A DNA stretch of 64,000 nucleotides from Papilionanthe hookeriana x Papilionanthe teres. Lineage: Eukaryota; Streptophyta; Magnoliopsida; Asparagales; Orchidaceae. A program made the position numbers and the translations under genes. Position 1 is the stretch's first letter, and every line of letters begins with the position of its first letter. Shown here in pieces: positions 13,001 to 25,000 of this stretch. The notes under the pieces were generated by a model, which did not search any database, was not told where the DNA came from, and saw only the letters and a list, made by a program, of their open reading frames with translations. The DNA is taken from contig CM040423.1 of the NCBI GenBank assembly GCA_022702705.1, forward strand, positions 111,340,738-111,404,737, in the 5' to 3' direction.

Positions 13001-16000
13001 CCCAGGCCACACAATCACCACCTCAAGCACAACCCAAAAACATCACCTCAAACCACAGGCATCACCCTAAGCCACAACTACCACTCCAATCCATAGCCAC
13101 CACTTTTTGTCTCAAGTAGCAGCCACAAAACCCTTAGCCCAAGCCGCAGCCACCACCCCAAGCTACAGTAAAAAACCATCACCCCAATCCACAGCCACCG
13201 CAAGCCATAGCGACCACCCCAAGGCATAGCCCAAAAACATCACCCAAGCCACAGGCATCACCCCAAGCCAAAACCTTCACCCAAAGCCATAACCACAAAT
13301 CCCTCATCTCAAGTCACAACCCTGACACCCCATGCAACTTTTTGTTTTCCTTTTTTTTTGTAAAATCCTCATGTAGACCACCCAATTGATATGTCTTCAC
13401 ATATCTAATAACTACATTTATTTTTATTCATAGAATTTACCTCCTCAAACATCAAGTCACCAAGAAATTACCGCAGGACCACGACATACTCCACGACAAA
13501 CATAAATACCACAACAAAACGCCACCCTAAACAAAGCCAACACACCACCAAAGCTACAACAAAACAATTTTTGGGCATTTACATGCATAATACAAAACTC
13601 TTATGTATTATGCATATCTCACACCTAAACTTTCATATATACTTTCACAATTTGATGGATAAACTACATGAAGTTTTTGTATTTTTCGGTACCATTGTGC
13701 TGCACTATGAAACAAATTACACTGGCCCGAACATTGTCTACCTATAACGAAACTTGGATTGACAATATGACAAATAATAAGCATTCACATCCATACCACC
13801 AAATTCCTAAGTATTTACATATCTAACATCAAAACTACAACAAGAACTCACATGGATACTTGCCTCCAAAGAACTCACCCAAATATTTCACTTCACGGTT
13901 CCAGAGATTCCTTTTCAAAAAAAAAAAAAAAATGAATTGGTTACCACTGTGGAACAAAAGAGAAGAGAGGAACCAGGTATAATGTGAGAAACGCAGGAGA
14001 AAAGGAGGAAGAGGAAGCAAGAGATCGCAGCTTTGCACGAGATCGTGGACGAGTTTTGGTCGAGGGTTAGGGCACATAAATTGCGAAAGAAAGGAGGACA
14101 TTAGAGAAAAAAATAACGTGAGAAACATGGGTCGTGTGGTCGAACCAGCAGCCCACATTTTATTAGAAATGCACTGCGTTGGGAGTAAAATGCCAACCCA
14201 AACGGCCGTAAATCGCGGCTGCACGCTGCGCCGTTTCACGGGCGCCGCCCCAAGCGGGTCCTTAATTTGTCTTTACTTCGAGAAGCATGTAAGCATATTC
14301 ATATGTTGCAAAAATCTATTTATTAAAATCAAATTCAAAATCATTAATCGAAACACCGTCTTAAGCATGGTATCTTGTCTATAAGGGACGATCATAAATC
14401 TTAACTTTGTTTGATCCTCCCTCGACAGGAATCGTAGTAGGAAAGAGTCAAGCCTTTATTTTATCAATATGATCTTCATAATGATTGGTGTTCACAATAT
14501 TAAGCTATACTAAGCTAATAAGACTTCTCATTTAGATTTGGTGTTGAAATGTTGCTGCACTAACAACATTATGTTACAAACTTCAATCAAATGAAAAATT
14601 TAGATAATACGAACAACAAAACTTCAATGTTATCCACTTTGAAAGACAATCTCATCCGAAAGGATTTACTTTTAAAGTACATATCCTAATTTACAAATAT
14701 AAATGGTTCAAGCAATTTTATCCCAATGTTATCTGTGTTGATGCAAATATTAACCGGAACAACTTCATATTATAAAAATTTAAAATTTTTTAAATGTAGC
14801 ATCGAGGATTTAAAGCAAATTCTATCCATCATCCAAAACAATTTGTCGAATCTGATAGCTTTGATGTTAACTTAAGCTCATATGAAATAATATCAAATTA
14901 ATTATTTTGTTAAATTCACACTCAAAATAATTTATGCTTGTATGGATGTGACTCAGTGTTTTGTTCACGCGGATTGGCCTAATTATTTCATAGATGGGTT
15001 ATAAATGGAGTTCTTTGATCTTGTGATTTGGCTAATAGTTCTCCCATATTACGATCACGATTATAATTGTATATTCAATTGATAATTTTTGGTCTCTTTG
15101 AATTATGAATTATAGGGTATACCTAATATGACAAAGTCTTTTGTTGGTTAAGATCGACTTATAATTTATTTTCTTACACAAATAGTCACCTCAGATCAGT
15201 AAGGTTCATCTAGTTAAGCAACTCATGATCGCTGGTAAGAATCTTTCTTTCATGTTATGTTGACCATCTCCCCTGTTTAAGTAGACCTTGGTCAGGTTCA
15301 ATCTTTGACAACTCAATATGACATAATAATAAGACCTTGATTGAGTTCGTTATCGCTCTCCCCACCATTCACTCTAAGCTTACAATGATAAATTTGTCGA
15401 TACAAAACATCAATTGTTGTTACTATATATCGGGCAATCAAAGGTTTAATGACTATCAGGAGGGATAATTAATAATAGAAGCTTTTGCTTATGGTAAACA
15501 TCAAATCTCAATTCTTAAAGTCAGTAAAAAATATGGGTGGAATCCTAGGATAGTGTTTGGTGTGCAATCTAATTTACCTTATAAAAATTTTACCCAGACC
15601 TCGATGTAAGCTCTCGCATCTCATCATTTTAAGGGACGCTGAGGCATGAATTTTTAGTGCCCACAATTATATTTAATATTCATGACTAACTTGATTTCAT
15701 AGTAGAGCTTTGTAGGACCTTTCCATTTAAATCTTTAAATCGTCCAAGATATTTTTTACACAATAGTAATTTATAAGTTCGCATGACCATAGCTCTGAAT
15801 TTGGCTTCTACGAATGATCTTATTTACAATATATATATTTTTTTCATTTATTTATATCTTGCATTGTAAGAATGTGTAATATATTGAAGATAACCTCTTG
15901 CTAATCATAGAATTTATATAATCTGCATTTTTGTATGCTTTAGGAGTCATATCATTTCTCTTTTTGAATAGAATTATTTTGCTCAGAGTTCTCTTCAAAT

Positions 16001-19000
16001 AATTTATAATTCTACATATTGCTTTAAAATGCAATTCTTCGTGATTGTGTTTGAGTTGACTCATCCCACAAACAATATTTTGACCTTTTGAAGCCTATTA
16101 ATAGTTTCTTATAAGAGGTATTTTTTATTATCTTGTCATCTAGTGCATATACAAATGTACTATTAATTTTTTTGTGGATCTCAACATGTTTGCATCTTAA
16201 CTTGTTCATCTATTTTAAAAGGTTAACTATTCATTTTGTTGGTTGTATGAAGATTTCTTGTCAAGTGTGTCCAATTTCAATGCCAAGGGCATATTTTAGT
16301 TTACCAGATTCATCCACTTCAATTTTTTGGAGCAATCATTTCTTTAAATTCTCCATTTCTTTTAAGTCATTGTCTATCATGATTATATCATTAACATAAA
16401 CTATTAGTGTAGACACTTTCCCTGAAGTATATGTTTCACAAATAATGTGTGGTCTCCTTGACTTTGTTTGTAACCAATGTTGATATTACCCTAACAAAAT
16501 TTTCCAATCATGCCCTTGGTGATTGCTTCATCTCATACAATACCTTTTTTAGTTTTTATAACTTTTGTTCTAAATTTGAGCAGCATCTTGGTGAGACCTC
16601 TATATATACTTTCTCTTCTAAGTCATAATATTTGAACTTATTTTCCATTTCAAATTATTGTATGTTTTTATTCCTGTTAGCCACTGATGATTAAAGAATT
16701 TAAATAACGTTCATTTTTGCAAGTGGAATAAATATTTTAAGTTAAATAATCTCATGTATTGGAGTGTAACAATTGGACACTAATTTGGATTTATATCTTT
16801 TTAGTGAATCATCAAATTTTTATTAGACCCAGTAATATGCCAATAGTTCCTTTCCCTTTGGTAATTTGCCATTAATATCACGTTTTATTTATTCGAAGGT
16901 CATTTTTCTTGTAGTTTTATTCTAATTCACATTATTCAAAACCTTCGAGATTATTTCAAATATATAAATATTATGCATGCTAATAAGGAAAGGCTAGCAA
17001 CTATGAGAGAATTTACAAGTTCAGAATAAGCTTAAGCGATATTTAGTGCTCTTGCAACTTTGTTTATAGGCTTAATGATATGTTCAATGAATTAAATAAT
17101 AGCAAACGATTTAGTTTCTTGGACTTGCATATGTTGAAATATCTTTTTCTTGAGTAAAGTTTGTAATAATTGAGTGGAAATTAATTTCGATATAGGCTTA
17201 GTTTGCGTTGTAGTGATGATTTTGGAATTGTATGTCAGAAATGCGTAGGCGTGAATCTCGAGGGAACTCAACTGACTAAAAGACAAATGCACAGTCAAGA
17301 ATGGCCCATTGAAAGCAGATCATGAACCACGTCAACAAAAGACCAAAGGGTTTAAGTGATAAGTTATAGCTCCTATAGAGGAAAACTTGGAGCCTACCGA
17401 ATGAAGGCCGCCAAAGTCAAAGACTGAGACCCACAGAACCAAGAGAAGGAACCAATCCAACTCTTATTCAAATATAACCAATTGCCTAGTAGGAGTCCTT
17501 AAGACTCTTCAGGAGGACTAAGGTTCTCATTACTAAACACCATTTAAACACCCCAAATGGATCTCCTGTCAAAGGTGGTAGAATACTTATCGGATTACGG
17601 TGATTCGCCCTCTGCCTGACAACCCTGTTTCTTCCCAGCAGCATGAGTTTCCTCTTCAATGGTCAATAGTCGACAACCAGAAGGAAATAGCCGACCAGTT
17701 GACTCAAGACAATCGAGTGGAGTCCGGATGACCGAATGACCACCAGAGTCAACTGGCTATCTCAACATAACATAATCGGCTGAATGGGCCTTGCCGATCT
17801 AAAGACTACCGACCTCAATTTACCAATCAATAGGGTAGCCGAGTTGCAAGTCCTTTATTTTTTATACCTAAAATATCTCGTAACACCTCCATAAAAGTAG
17901 GATAAGCATCTAATTGTACATTTCATGCCTTGTTGCCTATAAATAGGGGGTTCATGTCTACTACATGGGATAACCAGTCATTCTTCAAAATGCTAGTTCT
18001 TTACTGTGCACTTTCTCTCTTTCTTACTCTCTGTTATTTTATACTCTATTCCTTGAATATGATTCACATGACATATTCAGATTCAACATCCTGATGATCG
18101 TATGTCGAATCATTGCTCAGACCCATATCAGCTAGATCAACAAATGAACATTAGTTCATGAAAGAGATTTATAACCATGACGGATCATCTCCATTTATCC
18201 AGAGCTCAATCCAACTCGGACCAATAGAACGAAGGATAACTATCACCAGACATAGGTGGGGCTCCTGCTGCCTCTCGACCATGATTTGGTTTTTGAGTAG
18301 CAGGTGCCTAATCTTGAGTGGCATCCGCTGCTTTACTCTCGAGGCCTAGTTTCAAAATTAAAGGTCTCTGTTCTTTGGACAGTGAGGCTCTAGTCATATT
18401 CTGGGAAGGTTGTTCAGTTGGTTGACCACTAGCTGCAGCAGTTGCGGGGGCACCAACAGGTTGATCTCCTTCTTCTATTGGAGAATGGTCAGTGATTAGG
18501 CGACACAACCTCGTCTTTGGTGTCTTCCACCTGTTTCTTCTTGTAAATGAGTTGCTTGACTCGCCTCACACCTTCGAGCCATCTCTCTTCTCCTGACCTT
18601 TTTGTAGCCTCAGGCCTCTTCACGCTCTCAAGTACTTGTTGGGTAAGCTCTGATTGCACGAAAGGCGTAACGATTTGGGCATTGTCTCAGAGAGAGGCTC
18701 GGTGAAATAGCATGTCTGCCAAGATGCAGGCTGCATGCACCTGGATGGAAAGATCCTATGAATCTTTACTGTGCAATGGGATTGGCTTTGAGCCTTTTTT
18801 GAACAACTTAGGTGGAGGGTGAAGAAGGCTTTCTTGTGCCCAATAACATAAGTTTCTTATCCAGTGCTCAACAATCTACAGTCGGGCCGAAAACGCCGAC
18901 TAGTGGTCGAAGTCCGGACGACAAAATGATCACTAGAACAGAATCGGTCTAACGGGCCTTTTGCCAATCTAAGGACTGCCAACCTCAACTGGCTGAGTAA

Positions 19001-22000
19001 TAGGATAGCCAAGTTACCAGCTCCTTTATTTTTTTATACTTAAAATACCCTATAACGCCCCCGTAAAAGCAAGGGTAAGCATGTAATTGTATGTTTCAAA
19101 CCCCCTTACCTATAAATAAAGGGGGTTATTTCTACAGTAGGGGTTGATTAATCATTTTTGAAAGAGCGAGTTCTTTACTGTGCACTCTCTTCCTCTCTCA
19201 ATTCGTTTATATATTTCTCTCTTGTTTTACGCTCTATTCGTTGGGTTTGATTCATAGGACATATTTGGGTTCAATATGAATAGAGTTGTTTGTCGGGATG
19301 GGTGATAATAATGAGCTGCCTAAATGAAAAATTAATTTGTGAATGCTATTTCTTCCATAGAGTAAGTAGCAGTAAACCAATGATCTTTTTCATTTAAAAT
19401 AGTATTTGCAAACACTTATACTTTTCTCATGAAAGGTTGATATCATTTGTAAACTTTTTGTATTAGTGAATAGACAATGATGACATACTTAATTGCTGGA
19501 GGATCAAATTTTGCTATATTATAAGAATGTGTATGAATAAAGACAAGGCTTCAAAATATTTTGGAACAAGATTGTTCAAGGCATTAAAATGAAAAATAGT
19601 TTGTTTAAGACTTGAATAGGACTCTTTAACTTAAGGACTTTTATGGATAATTGATTTATAATGTGGATGGTTTTTAACATTGCTTCTTCCTAATATTATG
19701 TTTGATTTTTTTTTTTAAATAAATAGATCTCGTTTGATAGTAAATAGGCTTAATTAATCCAATTCATTTTTTTAGGGATATATAATGCAAATGGACATGC
19801 ATTATTCTTTTTTCTCGAAAGTATAAGAAATGATCATGGCTAAAATTTTTATGGCATTATTAGATGACACTAGTAATTTTTACACTAAATTGATTTTTTA
19901 TAATGTTGAAAAGTTGGGAAGGATGGGAAAAAATATATATTTGTACTTTTCATTCATTGAAAAATTGGCATGTTTGTGTTTTAATAGCTTAACAATATCA
20001 CAATAAAATTCTTTGATATTGATGTCATTAATAATGAAGGAAACATGATTTTGAAAAAAAATATAAAAGATTGGTGGCCAAAGTGTAAGCTTTGAAGTCG
20101 TAATATTTTTATTGGATTTTAAAGATTTTTGGAAAGAAGAGATAATATTTAAAAAGATATATTTTTAATCATTAGATTCTTGAATGCAGCAGAAAGGCAT
20201 AATATGAAGGATAAAATACCAAAATATATTTAGAATCGTTGGTTAGCTTCTGGTTGGTAAATAAAAAAAAATGTTAGGTACTCGAGGTCATTTTAGAGTT
20301 TGGAGGATTTGTTTATGAGAGACTATCTACTTGACAAATCACAATTATCCAGGATCCTTCGACCATGGTTATTTTTTTCTTTTATTGCTAGGGCATATTT
20401 ATATGAAGAAAATTTGTTTTTAGCTTTTTATATGGTCTATAGCATTTGAATCAATGAGGTATGTGTTACAAATAGGCATCTCAAAGGCTTTAAAGGCATG
20501 CGACGATGAGTTAATACTTGTAATGATAACTTGCCATCTATATCTACCTTTAATAAGCTCCTGGCATCATTATGTTTGTATATTTGTACATTATAAATTT
20601 CCTAACTGTTTTTGTTGTTGAATAACTTGCACATCAATTATGACCATTTTGGATATTGTTTTTCCATTTAATTCACATTTTGAATGGATTTTTTTTTTCA
20701 ACTGTGGCATTAGATTAAATTGCATCCCTTAATTTCAAGGGGACTGAAGAAAAGGGTATATGTGTACTGTTGTTATTGTCCATGGATAGCAAACTTACGG
20801 TTTTGCTCATAGGAAACAATCGAAGAGAAAAGAAAAGAAAAAAGAAATAAGACAATGATGAATGTTGTATAACTAGGATTAATTTGTAGCATTGCGACAA
20901 TGGAGGTGATAATAAAAAACAAAAAGGAAGATAGTTCATCAATGAAGTCTATATGATTATGGTAATGCATCGATGAAGGATATTCTAATGTAAATGTAAG
21001 GAAGAGAATGATCCTAGGGCACTAATACTATGAAAAAATTTGGAGGGAAATAATTGGTTGTACTTCAATTTAACTTGTAAAGACTTAAGCAAATTGTATA
21101 AAGAAATGATCTAATCTTTTAGAATTAATTGAAAATATGACACTCAATAGAACACAGTGGAGAAAAGAGATTCATGTGGCCGTCCCCACTTAGTGGAATA
21201 AGGCTTGTTGTTGTTGTAGTATTTCAATTCAGCTTGTATAGAATTTATATAATCCAAGAAAATCATCTGATAGAAAAAAGCTGAAATTATGGAATTGATG
21301 TATTTACAAAAGAATTAAATGAATTCATTAATTAGTGAGTAGGTAGTATGGATCTCATAGATCAATAAGGTGGTATTAGAAGAGGAAGGGAAGGTGGTGA
21401 AAATTTTGGTCAATGTGCGTTGCAACCAGTGAAAATTATGTATCCGTTTACAATTTATAACAAAACAATCCAGCATTCATAGTAATTTTATAATGTTGAA
21501 CCCCAATTTTGGTAAAAAAATTATCCTCTTAAGCATATATTGCCAAGTAGTGTAAGCATTTAACCAGGATAAGTTTTATTGCTGATGCATAACTTTTTTG
21601 ATCTTGCTCATATATGCTTATTTCATTTTTTGTTCACGGCTAATTCTTACATTATCTTTGTACATCTATGTTAAAAGGCTTATATCTTTTGATTCAAGAT
21701 GCGTGGATGTCCATTATACTTGCGAACACAAGCACACCTTTAGTTTAGTCTCGGTTCATGCTTTGCGCTACTATCTTCTTAATATTGTTGACATACTCCA
21801 ATAAAAATAAATAACAAATTGAGTGGTGCTGTGCATCTAGACGATCTTGCATCCCAATCGCCATTTGCTCCCATGTAAACTGGAATCCATTTTTGAGTTA
21901 ATCATGACTTGGTTTTCTAATGTTATTTGTTTACTTTTTTCTTGAATTTGCAGATAGTGGTGCAGTACTTACATTCGGTTGGGGGCTATATGGACAGGTG

Positions 22001-25000
22001 ATCATTTTTTGTTATATTGTTTACCACTTCGCATTTGTAGATTTATAGATTTGATATTCAGTAAGTTTTTTTTCGCTGTAGCTCAATTTGTGATATGGTA
22101 TTGCCTGACGTTTGTTAAACATGTTATTTCATTCTAGCTGAACATCTACTTTCATTTTAACAGTTTGGTTTTTTGATAAAAAAGATTGTAATTTTGCGTC
22201 TTTAAATTGAAGTTTCAGAAGTCATCGCCTGCTTAAACCAATTAAAAAATTGTAATACATTTATATTAAGCACGTATAACAACTTAAATCTTTTTGGATA
22301 TAAGCTCTCTTCCATTCTACGAGAAAACACTTTTTCTCTTTCTTAGAATGCAATCTTTGCAAAAAGTTGGATTTGATAGATTTTAATTTTAAAATTTTAT
22401 CTCTCACGTGAAGAATCTTTAGGCCATTGTCGCTCGCATGATCTAGCTTTTAATGCCATAGATTTAAATCTACCTTTGCATTTGTGGTTGATCTCATTAT
22501 TCTATAATTGGTGATGTTGCAAAGTGTGCTAGTCATATCATCTTGAACAATCACCAATGCACATTTGTCACTTATAAGTATCATCTTTGAAGGTGGCATG
22601 ACATCCTTTTGTTACTAGCTGATTGTTGAAGATCAGGTTTCTCCTAATGCCAGGGTTATTCCTGATTTCGTTTACCTTCAGTGTGTTGCCATTTGTTGTC
22701 TTGATTGTCATATCTCTGATCCTCATCATATTTGAGGTATCATCAATGAGAAACACTGCCAAGTTACATGTGTAATTGTTTATCTTTAGATATTTATTAG
22801 AGAAAGAATGATAATGAAACAGAGCTCACCCTTGCCTGAACTAGTTGGGGAGGCTGACACGGGTCTTGGGAGAGAAGCGGCTGGTCCTCAAGGGAGAGGT
22901 TTGCCACCCCCTCCTTCCCCTACTTCCTTTCCCTCCTACCTTTTTTCCTTCATTTCCTTTTCTTCTTCCCCCTTTCCTTTTCTTCCTCCCCTTTTCTTCC
23001 TCACCTTTCCTTCCTAAGTACTTTCCTATTTTAAATTATTTTCTAAAACCTAAAATTCTAATTTTATTCTCCTTCCTTAGTTTAAAGCTCTTTTCTAAAA
23101 TTTGAAATCTCTTTTTATTCTTCTTATTTAAAAGTCTTTCCAAAAATCTGTAATCATTTTAATACTTCTTTCTTATTTTTAATGTCATTCCAAAATCTAA
23201 AATCCTTCCTAAAATAGGTCAAGCCTTTTTATAAATAGGAGGTGATGAGCTTAGAGTTGTGGTATTCTTTTTGATATCTGAATTCATGTTATAGCCTTGG
23301 TATTTTCCCTTCGAGGGCTGTATCCGACGTCTAGGTAGTGCTCTGGTTGTCCCTGGTTCGAGGTGGTAATTGTCTCCACGAGTTCAAGTGGTGCTCTGGT
23401 TGTAGCTCGGCCCCGATGAGATATTTATCTATTCTTTCACACTTCCCGCTGCTGTCCACCCACTTCCCAGCCCTCCAATAGGCAATCGACCTTTTCCCCA
23501 AAATCCGTCAGCTTCTGTCCTCCAACTTGCTGCCAGCCTTCTCCAGCAAGGCTGCAACTTACCATACTTCATCCCAACACTCAGTCGCCCTTCCTGAACA
23601 ACCCAATCTTGCTATAGACTTGCCTAGAATTCCTCCCAGCACTCAGCCGACCCACTTGCAGCAGTTTGTCTTGCTGTCTAGGCCTTTCCCACTGCTGCCA
23701 GCGCTTCCTCGCTCGTTGTCCACGCTTTGAAAGTGCTGAGGAGCTTTCCCCGTTATTGCCCCACCTTTCCAGCTTGCTACCCCACCTTCCAACCAACCTC
23801 CCAACCCCCAACAAATTTTCCCGCCACCTTCACCTGATGTCTTCCTCTTCCTGTTCACCTTGCAACCCCTCCCAGCCCTTCTCCCACATTCACACTTGCT
23901 GTCCCAAGCCTCTGGATCCACTGGGCCAACCTCCACCACTCTTGGGATACACTTTAGAGGAGTTGGCTTCTGTCTTTGTGTTTGTTTGTCGTTTATTTCA
24001 TATTTTGAAGAGTTATTGTAACTGATTTCAAATTCAATAATAATATTTTTATTTCTTTTGTGGTTTAGTCTTTCTCCTCCGGTATCATTTGGGATCAGAA
24101 CTAGCCCAAACATAATCCCATCATAGGTTTTCTAGCATCCCCCCTACCCAATCCACCACACCAACTTTTTTCTGTTCTTTCTTTCGTATTTTTTTCTCTC
24201 CTCTTTATTTGTTCCTTATTTCTTTTCTTGCACAGATCCCAAGAGCGTCAACTAAGTCGCCAAGAATGAATATGCTCGAGTCTACCGGGGAAGAGACATG
24301 GCTAAGGGTGTGAACGATTTGATTTCGTGCCGATCTAGGTTAGCTCGAAACCAAATCAAAATACTTTTGAACTATTCGAGATTGGATTGTGGATCGATCT
24401 CATAAATTTCTATCCTACCCAGTGTGGATTGATCCATTTTTCGATTCGGCTCAATTTGAATTGTAAACGAGTTGGCTTGAATGCCATTTTGGCTCATGAG
24501 CCAGATCAGTCCTGCTTGAGCCCGCTTTGGCTCGCCCAGCCAACCCACAAAAAAAATGTTTTTTTTTGTAAAAAGAGGGGATTCGAACCCCTGTAATTCC
24601 GCTCAAGGAAAAAGAATCCCATCAACTAAGCTGGCAATGCATTATGCAGGTAAAATTAAAAATTTTTGTTTTATATATGTAAATACATAAGATTTTATTT
24701 GGACCCCGATCTGAGCCAAGGAAAGATCGAAATCGGATCAAAATAAATTCGATCCTTTAATTTGGATCGTAGCTCCGCTCGAATGGTTCAATCCAATTTT
24801 TGAGCGATTCATAATCTTTAAGCCAATTTCACAACCCTAGATACGACGAGAACTCCGTCGCCTTCAACAAAGTCTTATGGATATTGAAGAGAAAATCCAG
24901 TGGGAAGTTACTCTTGATCGTGATCTGGAAGGTCGAAGGGAAAAACGAGAAAATATGAAGATGAAGTAGTAAACACAACGTCAGCTCCTACCAATTTACT

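Larger units (their letters stand above)
8651..14261 (-). mobile_element. PIF/Harbinger DNA transposon, 5.6 kb, inactivated
   Basis: Imperfect terminal inverted repeats start GGGTCCGTTTGGGGCGGC at 8651 and, on the other strand, GGACCCGCTTGGGGCGGC at 14261 (15 of 18 match). Both ends are flanked by TTA (8648-8650 and 14262-14264), the 3-bp target duplication of the PIF/Harbinger superfamily. Inside, on the minus strand, are the two genes this superfamily carries: a Myb/SANT-like DNA-binding protein (11545-12425) and a DDE transposase (10010-11350). Both contain stops and frameshifts. A CCA-rich minisatellite (12620-13330) and a C-rich 5' region complete the element. It lies antisense to the host gene. 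Confidence 0.88.

Noticed and set aside
12620..13096. Long overlapping open frames on both strands (His/Pro/Ser-rich and Trp/Gly-rich)
   Set aside because: They are translations of a CCA-rich minisatellite. Codon content follows the repeat, not a protein.
15600..22765. A single 7-kb Copia element spanning both Copia relics
   Set aside because: A host exon (21954-21997) and other elements lie between them, so they are treated as separate insertions.
22808..23105. Pro/Leu/Phe-rich open frames as genes
   Set aside because: They read a CT-rich stretch of an LTR. They are low complexity and open in two frames.
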